A stretch of 64,000 nt of DNA from Phosphoribacter sp037045055 (GTDB taxonomy: Bacteria; Actinomycetota; Actinomycetes; Actinomycetales; Dermatophilaceae), in NCBI GenBank assembly GCA_037045055.1, contig JBAOHJ010000003.1:930001-994000 (forward strand), given 5' to 3'. How positions within the stretch are numbered: position 1 is the stretch's first letter; each line of letters begins with the position of its first letter. The notes under the pieces are model-generated. The model worked only from the letters and a program-made list of their open reading frames with translations. It was not told the origin of the DNA and ran no database searches. The position numbers were made by a program, and so were the translations under genes. Below are positions 10,025-17,179 of the stretch, piece after piece.

Positions 10025-11437
10025 TCAACGACACCCGCAGCTGGCGAGGGTCGCTCCAAACCGATCCAACGCGGCTCGGGTGATCGCTGTTCCCCTCCCA
10101 CCCTGGTGGAGCACGGCGAAGAGCAGCAAGCGCCCGTCCATGGTGACCACCGTGCCGGCCAGGCTGTCGACCCCGGTCAGCGTGCCGGTCTTGCCCCGCA
10201 CCAGGCCCGCCCCGGCGGTGGCGCTCCCGTCGGCGAACCGGTCCGTCAGGGTGCCGCTGAGGTGCGCGACGGCCAGCGCCGCGAGCGCACCACGCCACGC
10301 CGGCAGCCTCTCGCCGGCGCCCAGCGCCAGGACGTCGCCGACGACCCGGGCCGGCAGCAGGTTCTGTCGGGAGAGCCCGGAGGCGTCGACGGTGTCGGTG
10401 CCGGCCAGGTCCACGCCGAGGCCGGAGAGGGTGGCCCGCACCCACGCGGCGGTGCCGGCGAAGTCCGTGCCGCCGCCGGCGCGGGCGGCGGCCTGCCGGG
10501 CCAGGGTCTCGGTGAGGGCGTTGTCGCTGTCCACCAACGCCAGGGCCAGTTGGTCGACCAGCGGGGCGGAGCGGACCCGGGCCACCTCGATGGCGCCGGG
10601 GGCCGCCGGGCCCGCAGACGGCTCGACGGCGGCCTGGACGGACTGCTCGGCGAGGCGGGCGGCGAACTCGGCCAGCGTCTGCGCCGGCGGGTCGACCGGG
10701 GCCGGGGCGCCGGGGACCGCACGGTGGGTCGCCAGCCCGAGCATGGTGACCGGGCCGGTGAGACCGTCGGCGACCAACGAGGGTGGCCAGGTCGGCGCGA
10801 CCGGCGGGCCCGCGGCATACGAGACGTCCAGGCCGAGCGAGATCTGCCCGATCCCCCTGGCGCGCAGCGCCTGCGCCGTCTGGGCGGCCAGCGTCCCCAG
10901 CCCGGCGTGGCCGGCGACGGCGTCCGGGTCCCCGGGCCCGGGGTCCAGCAGGGTGTCACCCCCGGCGACCAGCACCACGCGGGCCCCGGAGGCTTCGAGC
11001 ACGACGGTCGTGTCGGCGCTCGCCCCCGCGGGCAGGGCCGCCGCGACCGCCGCCGCGGTCGGGAGCTTGAGCACCGAGGCCGGCACCCGGGGGGTGTCCG
11101 GGGCGAGGTCGAGCAGGTGCGCGCCGGTCACGCCGTCGCGCACCACCGCCGACACCGACCCGGCCAGAGCAGGGTCGGCGAGGATGGGGGCCAGGGCGGC
11201 CTGCAGTCCGGCGGGCGAGGGCGCCGGGGCGGACGCGGCGACCGTGGGCAACGGCATCCCGGGGGCGGGAAGGGTCGGCAGCCCTGTCGGGGTGCTCGGA
11301 GTCGGCGCGGGCGCGGGTGGGTCTGGGGGCGGCGCCAGGGTGAGCACCCCCGGCGCCACGTCGAGGACGTCCAACGCGAGGTAGCCACCGGCCAGGGCGA
11401 CGCAGGTGAGCAGTGCAACCGCTGTCGTCCGCCTCAT
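10025..11437 (-). CDS. dacB: D-alanyl-D-alanine carboxypeptidase, PBP4 / peptidase S13
   Basis: 470 aa from the ATG (MRRTTAVALL); AGGGGG is correctly spaced for this start, and a GTG two codons upstream is too close to it. One N-terminal membrane or signal segment (AVALLTCVALAGGYLALDVL) is followed by a Pro-rich linker and the S13 fold. The three penicillin-binding motifs are present: SVLK (PASVLKLPT, residues about 118-126), SDN (VDSDNALTE) and KTG (GKTGTLTG). It trims the terminal D-Ala of peptidoglycan stem peptides outside the membrane. It is divergent from ppa across a 75-bp gap. Confidence 0.92.
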   Translation of the reverse strand: MRRTTAVALLTCVALAGGYLALDVLDVAPGVLTLAPPPDPPAPAPTPSTPTGLPTLPAPGMPLPTVAASAPAPSPAGLQAALAPILADPALAGSVSAVVRDGVTGAHLLDLAPDTPRVPASVLKLPTAAAVAAALPAGASADTTVVLEASGARVVLVAGGDTLLDPGPGDPDAVAGHAGLGTLAAQTAQALRARGIGQISLGLDVSYAAGPPVAPTWPPSLVADGLTGPVTMLGLATHRAVPGAPAPVDPPAQTLAEFAARLAEQSVQAAVEPSAGPAAPGAIEVARVRSAPLVDQLALALVDSDNALTETLARQAAARAGGGTDFAGTAAWVRATLSGLGVDLAGTDTVDASGLSRQNLLPARVVGDVLALGAGERLPAWRGALAALAVAHLSGTLTDRFADGSATAGAGLVRGKTGTLTGVDSLAGTVVTMDGRLLLFAVLHQGGRGTAITRAALDRFGATLASCGCR

Positions 11438-11512
11438 CGCCACCCCCTACCCTTGACTCGCCGACGAGCGGAACCCGAGCGTAGGCCATCACTATCACCG
11501 ACGGAGGTCAGC

Positions 11513-12037
11513 GTGGAGTTCGACGTCACCATCGAGATCCCGAGGGGACATCGCAACAAGTACGAGGTCGACCACGCGAGCGGGCGGATCCGGTTGGACC
11601 GCTGGCTGTTCACGTCCATGAGCTACCCGTCGGACTACGGCTACATCGAGGACACCCTCAGCGAGGACGGCGACCCGCTCGATGCCATCGTCCTGCTCGA
11701 CGAGCCCACCTTCCCGGGATGCGTGGTGCGGGCTCGGGCGATCGGGGTGTTCCAGATGACCGACGAGGCCGGTGGCGACGACAAGGTGCTGTGCGTGCCC
11801 GCCGACGACCCCCGCCACGCCGAGATCACCGAGCTGGACCACATCAACAAGTTCGAGCTCGCGGCGATCGGGCACTTCTTCGAGACCTACAAGGACCTCG
11901 AGCCGGGCAAGACCGTCGACAGCTCGCGGTGGTTCGGGCGGGTGGTTGCCGAGCGGGTCATCCTGGAGGCTGTGGAGCGGGCCAAGACGGCCGGCCTGAC
12001 GACCGCCCGGTGGCGGATGCCCAGCGCCCCGCACTGA
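11513..12037 (+). CDS. ppa: Inorganic pyrophosphatase, soluble family I
   Basis: 174 aa. The GTG start is preceded by GGAGG five bases upstream. It hydrolyses the cytoplasmic pyrophosphate made by biosynthetic reactions. The full active site can be read: VTIEIPRGHRNKYEVDH, the DGDPLDAIVLL signature holding the metal-ligand Asp residues, then DDPRHAEI, and HFFETYKDLEPGKTV. The window also carries a membrane H+-translocating pyrophosphatase (41541-43853), so the cell has both ways of using PPi. Divergent from dacB. Confidence 0.96.
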   Translation: MEFDVTIEIPRGHRNKYEVDHASGRIRLDRWLFTSMSYPSDYGYIEDTLSEDGDPLDAIVLLDEPTFPGCVVRARAIGVFQMTDEAGGDDKVLCVPADDPRHAEITELDHINKFELAAIGHFFETYKDLEPGKTVDSSRWFGRVVAERVILEAVERAKTAGLTTARWRMPSAPH

Positions 12038-12044
12038 CCCTCGG

Positions 12045-12066
12045 CGAGCCCCGCGGGGCGGGCTCG
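12045..12066. terminator. Possible bidirectional hairpin between ppa and arsC
   Basis: CGAGCC pairs with GGCTCG over a 10-nt GC-rich loop that contains the palindrome CCGCGG. It stands between two convergent stop codons. There is no clear T tract, so this is weak. Confidence 0.3.
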
Positions 12067-12126
12067 GGGCGTGCGGTGAAGGCCGTCACCGCGCCGCGGC
12101 CGCGTGGCCGGGCCCGCGCGACGGAC

Positions 12127-12537
12127 CTAGCCGACGACCAACTCGTCCACGAGCTGGCGGACCCGACGCTTGATCTCGTCGCGGATCGGGCGGACCGCCT
12201 CGACACCCTGGCCGGCGGGGTCCTCGAGCACCCAGTCCTCGTAGCGCTTGCCGGGGTAGATGGGGCAGCTGTCGCCGCAGCCCATGGTGACGACGACGTC
12301 GCAGGCCTGGACGGCCTCGGGGGTGAGGACCTTGGGACGCTCGGCGCGGATGTCGATGCCGTCCTCGAGCATCGCCGCGACGACGGCGGGGTTGACCGTG
12401 TCGGCGGGCGCCGATCCGGCCGAGCGGACCTCGACGTCGCCGTGCGAGAGGTGATGGGTGTAGGCGGCGGCCATCTGGGATCGGCCGGCGTTGTGGACGC
12501 AGACATAGAGCACGCGGGGGCGGCTGGCGGCGGTCAT
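12127..12537 (-). CDS. arsC: Arsenate reductase, low-molecular-weight phosphatase type
   Basis: 136 aa. It reduces arsenate to arsenite, which the efflux pump encoded just upstream exports. The phosphatase-like loop C13-V-H-N-A-G-R19 (CX5R) is intact, and the downstream pair in VTMGCGDSCPIYPG supplies the redox cysteines used with thioredoxin or mycoredoxin. WVLEDPAGQ and the basic C-terminus are also family-typical. The ATG overlaps the acr3 stop as ATGA; it is the last gene of the arsM-acr3-arsC operon. Confidence 0.93.
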   Translation of the reverse strand: MTAASRPRVLYVCVHNAGRSQMAAAYTHHLSHGDVEVRSAGSAPADTVNPAVVAAMLEDGIDIRAERPKVLTPEAVQACDVVVTMGCGDSCPIYPGKRYEDWVLEDPAGQGVEAVRPIRDEIKRRVRQLVDELVVG

Positions 12538-13631
12538 GGTGTCTCCAGGGCGGTCGGGCCGGTGGGGTGGGGGTAGCGGGTCCGCAGCCCGAGGGCGGCG
12601 TAGACGAGGGCGACCAGGACGGGGACCTCGATGAACGGGCCGACGACCCCGGCGAGGGCCTGGCCGGAGGTGACGCCGAAGGTGGCGATGGCCACCGCGA
12701 TGGCCAGCTCGAAGTTGTTGCCGGCGGCGGTGAACGCCAGGGTCGTGGTCCGTTCGTAGGTCAGGCCCAGGGCCTTGCCGAGCAGGTACCCACCGCCCCA
12801 CATGAGGGTGAAGTAGGCCAGCAGGGGCAGCGCGATGCGGGCCACGTCGAGTGGGCGGGAGGTGATGTTCTGGCCCTGCAGCGCGAAGAGGACGACGATC
12901 GTGAACAGCAACCCGTAGAGCGCGTAGGGCCCGATCCGCGGCAGGAAGGAGCCTTCGTATGCCGCTCGGCCCCAGCGGTGTTCGCCGATCCGGCGGGTGA
13001 GGAAGCCGGCCAGCAGCGGGACCCCGAGGAAGACCAGGACGGATCGGGCGATCGCCCAGGCGGAGACGTCCAGGCCGGTTTGCGGGAGGCCGAGCCAGCC
13101 GGGCAGGACGGTCAGGTAGAACCAGCCGAGGGCGGCGAAGGCGAGGACCTGGAACACCGAGTTGAGCGCGACGAGGACGGCCGCGGCCTCGCGGTCGCCG
13201 CCGGCCAGGTCGTTCCAGATGATGACCATGGCGATGCACCTGGCCAGGCCGACGACGATGAGGCCGGTGCGGTAGGCGGGCAGGTCGGGCAGGAACAGCC
13301 AGGCCAGCGCGAACATCAGCGCCGGTCCGACGACCCAGTTCAGCAGCAGGCTGGCGACGAGCAACCGGCGGTCGCCGGTGACGGTGTCGAGCCGGTCGTA
13401 GCGGACCTTGGCCAGCACCGGGTACATCATCACCAGCAGGCCGACGGCGATCGGCAGGGAGATGCCGCCCACCTCGATGGCGGACAGTGCGCCGCCGAGG
13501 CCGGGCACGGCCCGACCGGTGAGCAGGCCGACCGCCATCGCGGCGAGGATCCAGGCCGGCAGCCAGCGGTCCACCGTGGACAGGCCCCCGGTCGTCGGTG
13601 CCGTCGTGGCGGGCAGGCCGGTGGCGCTCAC
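12534..13631 (-). CDS. acr3: Arsenite efflux transporter, Acr3 family
   Basis: 365 aa, GTG start overlapping the arsM stop (GTGA). About ten hydrophobic segments can be counted. The family's essential Cys is in LARCIAMVIIWNDLAGGD; PVLAKVRYDRL and TAAGNNFELAIAVAIATFG are other Acr3 hallmarks. It exports arsenite in exchange for protons, without an ATPase subunit. Annotators often label it arsB, but it belongs to the Acr3/BASS lineage and not the ArsB permease lineage. Confidence 0.93.
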   Translation of the reverse strand: MSATGLPATTAPTTGGLSTVDRWLPAWILAAMAVGLLTGRAVPGLGGALSAIEVGGISLPIAVGLLVMMYPVLAKVRYDRLDTVTGDRRLLVASLLLNWVVGPALMFALAWLFLPDLPAYRTGLIVVGLARCIAMVIIWNDLAGGDREAAAVLVALNSVFQVLAFAALGWFYLTVLPGWLGLPQTGLDVSAWAIARSVLVFLGVPLLAGFLTRRIGEHRWGRAAYEGSFLPRIGPYALYGLLFTIVVLFALQGQNITSRPLDVARIALPLLAYFTLMWGGGYLLGKALGLTYERTTTLAFTAAGNNFELAIAVAIATFGVTSGQALAGVVGPFIEVPVLVALVYAALGLRTRYPHPTGPTALETP

Positions 13632-14560
13632 GAGGCTGGCTTGTTCGCCCGGACGAACGCCGACGCGAAGGCCCCGTCCAGCGCCTCGACGGCGTCGCGC
13701 ATCGTGGTGCCGGGGGGCAGGTGGCTCGCCTCGAGCGCGTCGGCCATCGCCTCGAGCTCGTGACGGCCGTAGGTGCGGGTCACCTCGACCGCCGCGTCCT
13801 GGAACCCGGTGGCGGTCAGCTTGGCCACGTAGTCCCGGTCGCGCAGGGCCCCGGAGATGCACCCGGTCCACAGGGCCAGGACGCCGCGCAGTGCGTCGGG
13901 GATCTCCCGCAGCAGGACGATGTCGCTGACCGCGAACCGACCACCGGGGCGCAGCACTCGGAACGCCTCGCGCAGGACGGCGTCCTTGTCCCCGGACAGG
14001 TTGATGACGCAGTTGGAGATGACCACGTCGACCGCCTGGTCCGGCAGCGGGATGTCCTCGATGACGCCGAGCAGGAACCGGGCGTTCTCGACCCCGGCCT
14101 CGGCCCGGTGCCGCTCGGCCAGTTGTCGCATCTGCGGCGTCATGTCCAGTCCGTATGCCGTGCCGCCGGGCGCCACCCGCCGCGCGGACAGCAGGACGTC
14201 CAGGCCGCCGCCGGAGCCCAGGTCGAGCACGTCCTCCCCCGGTGCGAGGGCGGCCAAGGCGGTCGGGTTGCCGCACCCCAGCGAGGCGGCCAGGGCGGCG
14301 TCGCTCGGGGTGTCGCTCGGGTCGTACAGGTCCGAGGTGATCGGGTCCTGCGCGCGGGTCTGGGCCGGCTGCGCGCAGCACGACGATGCGCAGCAGCCAC
14401 CGCTGTCGGCTGGGTCGGGGCGGTGCGGGCCGCTGCAGCAGTGCGACCCGCAGCCGCACCCGGGATCCGGCTGCTGCTGCAGGTGCGCCCGGGCCGCGGC
14501 GGCGTATCTCTCGCGCACCGCCTGCTGCATCTGCTCGCTCGTCGGGCCCATCGCGCGCAT
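13628..14560 (-). CDS. arsM: Arsenite S-adenosylmethionine methyltransferase
   Basis: 310 aa. It methylates arsenite using SAM. After MQQAVRERYAAAARA there is a Cys-rich insert (GCGCGSHCC, then GGCCASSCC; ten Cys within about 35 residues) before the Rossmann domain: DVLDLGSGGGLDVLLSA (SAM motif I), YGLDMT, IPLPDQAVDVVISNCVINL and LWTGCISGALR. The last two hold the catalytic arsenic-binding cysteines. The start is ambiguous among a GTG (14563), this ATG and an ATG at 14551. It is the first gene of the ars operon, divergent from arsR. Confidence 0.88.
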   Translation of the reverse strand: MRAMGPTSEQMQQAVRERYAAAARAHLQQQPDPGCGCGSHCCSGPHRPDPADSGGCCASSCCAQPAQTRAQDPITSDLYDPSDTPSDAALAASLGCGNPTALAALAPGEDVLDLGSGGGLDVLLSARRVAPGGTAYGLDMTPQMRQLAERHRAEAGVENARFLLGVIEDIPLPDQAVDVVISNCVINLSGDKDAVLREAFRVLRPGGRFAVSDIVLLREIPDALRGVLALWTGCISGALRDRDYVAKLTATGFQDAAVEVTRTYGRHELEAMADALEASHLPPGTTMRDAVEALDGAFASAFVRANKPAS

Positions 14561-14616
14561 CACCCCATGTCGTTTTTCGGGACTCGGGAACCCATGACCA
14601 TCGTGTATCGACGGTC

Positions 14617-14654
14617 ATCGAATCAACGTCCTCACTGTGGACCACTGATTCGAT
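14617..14654. promoter_or_regulatory. Candidate ArsR operator, distant inverted repeat
   Basis: ATCGAATCA (14617-14625) and TGATTCGAT (14646-14654) are perfect 9-bp inverted copies separated by 20 bp. They lie in the divergent arsM/arsR gap, which is visibly more AT-rich than its surroundings. ArsR-family dimers bind such dyads over divergent promoters. Assignment to ArsR is inferred from position. Confidence 0.55.
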
Positions 14655-14667
14655 ATCTGTCAAGATA
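14654..14667. promoter_or_regulatory. Second dyad before arsR, TATCT-N4-AGATA
   Basis: TATCT-GTCA-AGATA is a perfect 5-bp dyad that ends five bases before the arsR GTG and shares one base with the arm of the larger inverted repeat. It may be the autoregulatory site for arsR or contain its -10 region. Confidence 0.45.
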
Positions 14668-14672
14668 GCCGC

Positions 14673-15014
14673 GTGCCGGTCCTCGAGTCCTCCCCACGCA
14701 CGAAAGCGGTGACCTGCTGCGGGCTGGCCACCACACCGGTCACGGCCGAGGACGCCGCCCGGCTGGCGCCGATGTTCAAGGCGCTCGGCGAGCCGGTCCG
14801 GCTGCGCCTGGCGTCGATGATCGCGGCCAGTCCCGAGGTGTGCGTGTGTGAGATCACGCCCGCCTTCGCGCTGTCCTCGGCGACGATCTCGCACCATCTC
14901 AAGACCCTGCGCGAGGCCGGCCTGGTGGACAGCGAACGGCGCGGCACCTTCGTCTACTACTGGATCCGGCCCGAGGCCCTCGAGCCCTTGTCGCGGCTGC
15001 TGTCCGTCGGGTGA
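14673..15014 (+). CDS. arsR: ArsR-family metalloregulator
   Basis: 113 aa, GTG start. Winged-helix repressor released by arsenite. FKALGEPVRLRLASMIAASPEVCVCEI contains the classic alpha-3 CVC metal site; SSATISHHLKTLREAGLVDSERRGTFVYYW is the recognition helix and wing. A further Cys pair near the N-terminus (VTCCGL, residues 15-16) could be a third arsenic ligand, as in some actinobacterial ArsR proteins. It is divergent from the arsM operon, which it presumably controls through the dyads at 14617-14667. Confidence 0.92.
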   Translation: MPVLESSPRTKAVTCCGLATTPVTAEDAARLAPMFKALGEPVRLRLASMIAASPEVCVCEITPAFALSSATISHHLKTLREAGLVDSERRGTFVYYWIRPEALEPLSRLLSVG

Positions 15015-15116
15015 GCACCGGTGCCCGACGGGTGGACCCCGGGGGGGTGAGGTCGCCGCGGTTGGCCCGGCACGTGCCTCGACAGTCCCCCACACGTGCA
15101 CGGCCCCACTGACCGG

Positions 15117-15137
15117 CGGCGGGCGCGACGCCCGCCG
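15117..15137 (-). terminator. Hairpin directly after the NlpC/P60 gene
   Basis: CGGCGGGCG-CGA-CGCCCGCCG is a perfect 9-bp stem with a 3-nt loop, touching the TAA stop of the gene read from the minus strand. It faces the end of arsR and may stop both transcripts. No T tract follows. Confidence 0.6.
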
Positions 15138-16469
15138 TTACGGGCGCCCGCCCTCGGGCAGCAGGTCGCCCATGTAGTAGATCGAGGACACCTTGACCAC
15201 GTCGCCGGTGCGGGGCGCGTGGATCATCCGACCGCCGCCGATGTAGAGGCCCACGTGGTAGCTCGACGACCCGCTGGAGCCGTAGAACACCAGGTCGCCG
15301 GCCTGCAGCTGGGCCAGCGGCACCCGAGCGGTCTGGCCCCACTGGCTGCCCGTGTAGTGCGACAGCGACACCCCCGCCCGGGCCCAGGCCATCATCGTCA
15401 GACCGGAGCAGTCCCACGAGTCCGGGCCGGCGGCCCCCCAGGCGTAGGGCTCCCCGAGTTGGGCACGAGCGAAGGCGAGGACGGCGGCCACTCCTCCCGA
15501 GGGGGCCGGCACGACGGCGGGCTTGGTCGCCGGCGGCGGCGCGGGGGCGGGCGCCGACGGTGGGCGGCGGGCCGCCTCGGCGGCCGCCTGGGCTGCTGCG
15601 GCGGCGGCTGCTGCGGCCTGCCGGGCGCGTTCGCGCTCGGCGGCGACCCGAGCGGCTTCGGCGGCGGCCTCGGCGCGACGGCGGTTCTCGGCCTCGATCC
15701 TGGCCTGCTCCTGGGCGGCCAGCCCGGCCTGCCGCTCGCGCTCCAGGGTCGCCGAGGTGTTGCGCAAGGTGGCCAGTTGGGCGACCGCCTGGTCCTCGCG
15801 CTGGCTCACCGCCGCCGCCTGTGCGGTTGCCGCGTCGGCCTGCGACTGGGCCTGGGCGGCCGCCTGCTGCGCTGCGGAGGCCGCGCTCGCCTGCCGGTCG
15901 CGGGCTTCCTGGGCCGCCTGGTCGGCGACCTGGGACAGCTGACGGGCGGCGTCGGCCTCGCGCATCACCTGGGCCTGCCGGTCGCCGACGGCGTCGAGCC
16001 CGGCGGCCCGATCGAGGGTGTCGCGCGGGTCGCCACCGAGCACCAGGTCCAACTGCGAGATGCCGCCCCCGCCCTGGAACACCTCCGCGGCATACCGCGA
16101 CAAGGCGAGCGTGGTCTGTGCGGCCTTCTCCCGCGCCGCGTCCGCGGCCACCCGGGCCGTGTCGCTCTCCTGCGTGAGCCGGGCCAGCTCCAGTCGAGCC
16201 GCATTGGCGCGCTCCCCCGCCGCCGCGGCGCGTTGCTGGCTGCCGGCCAGCAGCTCGCGCGCGGCGGCCAGCTCGGTGTCGATCGCGGCGACCTGGGCGC
16301 TAGCGCCGGTCACCGCACTGCGCGCGGCGGCGACCTCGCCGGCCGAGGGGAACACCGGGTCGTCGACTCCGTAGGCCGGCGCGGCCAGGGTCAGGACCAA
16401 CCCGGCTCCCATAGCAGCAACCGCGGCCGATCGCCGGCAGCGACACGCGGGACCGCGGTGGTGCGACAC
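15138..16469 (-). CDS. Secreted NlpC/P60 peptidoglycan endopeptidase with coiled-coil
   Basis: 443 aa from the GTG with GGAGG upstream. A basic N-terminus and hydrophobic AAVAAMGAGLVLTLAAPAYG form a signal peptide. Residues about 30-300 are a long Ala/Gln/Glu/Arg coiled-coil with the Tyr/Phe segment YAAEVFQGGGGISQLDLVLGG, as in RipA-type regulators. After a Pro-rich linker the NlpC/P60 domain has DSWDCSGLTMMAW (catalytic Cys), SSSYHVGLYIGGGRMIHAP (His) and the final LLPEGGRP. It cleaves D-Glu-mDAP type bonds for cell separation. Only one hydrolase domain is present, so activity may be gated by the coiled-coil. Confidence 0.9.
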   Translation of the reverse strand: MSHHRGPACRCRRSAAVAAMGAGLVLTLAAPAYGVDDPVFPSAGEVAAARSAVTGASAQVAAIDTELAAARELLAGSQQRAAAAGERANAARLELARLTQESDTARVAADAAREKAAQTTLALSRYAAEVFQGGGGISQLDLVLGGDPRDTLDRAAGLDAVGDRQAQVMREADAARQLSQVADQAAQEARDRQASAASAAQQAAAQAQSQADAATAQAAAVSQREDQAVAQLATLRNTSATLERERQAGLAAQEQARIEAENRRRAEAAAEAARVAAERERARQAAAAAAAAAQAAAEAARRPPSAPAPAPPPATKPAVVPAPSGGVAAVLAFARAQLGEPYAWGAAGPDSWDCSGLTMMAWARAGVSLSHYTGSQWGQTARVPLAQLQAGDLVFYGSSGSSSYHVGLYIGGGRMIHAPRTGDVVKVSSIYYMGDLLPEGGRP

Positions 16470-16723
16470 GGCGTGGCACTCCCTCCGGTGACCTGGGTCG
16501 GCGTTGCGCGACAGGGGAAAACGCTTCGTCCTTTCGTCGAGAGTAGGACTCAACCGCCCCAAAATGAACAGCCGTCACTCGAATCCCGTTGGAAACAGAG
16601 GTTATTGGCGAATCACAGCGATGGCATCCCCGGAATCACAGCGCTGTCTTTCCGCAGGCCCTTATCGGTAATCGATCAGACGTTCGAGATTGGTCACGAT
16701 TCGGTAACAACCGCTCGGGCGGC
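16470..16723 (-). promoter_or_regulatory. Long AT-richer leader of the NlpC/P60 gene with possible MtrA box
   Basis: This 254-bp gap has no ORF and is richer in A/T than anything nearby. At 16693-16708 it holds GTCAC-GATTCG-GTAAC, a direct repeat with 6-bp spacing that fits the GTAAC-N6-GTAAC pattern bound by MtrA in Actinobacteria; MtrA is known to control NlpC/P60 and Rpf genes in mycobacteria and corynebacteria. I looked for the c-di-AMP (ydaO) riboswitch that often precedes such genes and could not match it convincingly. The promoter itself is unassigned. Confidence 0.45.
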
Positions 16724-17179
16724 TCACCGCCGGCCGGCCAGGTACGCCTCGAGACCACGCTCCCCGCCGCGCATCATCGCCCGATGGTTGGCCAACGCCA
16801 GGTCCCGGGCCCACCTAGCCCACAGCCGCATCACCCAGGGCGTGACCCGGACCTGCTGGTCGAACCGCGCCCGGGTGAAGCCGCTCGCGCTCGGGGTCAC
16901 CCGCCAGGAGCACCAGCCGTCGAGATCGCCGGACAGCCGGGCGCGCAGCAGCCCGGCGTCGGGGTCGACGCTCTCGCGGGTCACCGTGAGATGCATGGTG
17001 TAGGGCAGCAGCGCCCGCACCGTGGCGTGACCTCGGTCGGCGTCCAGCGGGACCGCCGACCGGACCTGCGGCCACCACGTCGGGTACCGCGACGGGTCTG
17101 CCAGCACGGCATACACGCGTGCGGTGGGGGCGTTGAGCAGCCACTCGTCGGCCAGCACGAAGTGCTCACTCGTCGACAT
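16724..17179 (-). CDS. SRPBCC (START-like) domain protein
   Basis: 151 aa from ATG (MSTSEHFVLADEWLL). The helix-grip fold signs are the opening EWLLNAPTARVYAVLADPSRYPTWWPQV, central beta strands (LHLTVTRESVDPDAGLLRARLSG, WRVTPSASGFTRARFDQQV) and the long C-terminal helix. Members bind hydrophobic ligands, often in polyketide or lipid metabolism. No ligand can be assigned. It overlaps the end of the DUF4921 gene by 14 bp and is probably translated with it. Confidence 0.75.
   Translation of the reverse strand: MSTSEHFVLADEWLLNAPTARVYAVLADPSRYPTWWPQVRSAVPLDADRGHATVRALLPYTMHLTVTRESVDPDAGLLRARLSGDLDGWCSWRVTPSASGFTRARFDQQVRVTPWVMRLWARWARDLALANHRAMMRGGERGLEAYLAGRR

Noticed and set aside
9389..12037. 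Very long reading frames antisense to dacB, the metalloprotease and other genes (for example 34692-38618 in full, 1034-2266, 60333-61823)
   Set aside because: High GC opens all frames. These lack domain similarity, are Arg/Gly/Pro-rich, and oppose genes with clear family motifs. Only the coding strand shows conserved catalytic residues.
12534..13631. Arsenite transporter as an ArsB permease
   Set aside because: Length, helix count and the conserved LARCIAMVIIWN stretch fit Acr3, not ArsB.
16470..16723. ydaO (c-di-AMP) riboswitch before the NlpC/P60 gene
   Set aside because: The expected conserved segments could not be aligned by eye. An Rfam scan would decide; I list it only as an AT-richer leader.
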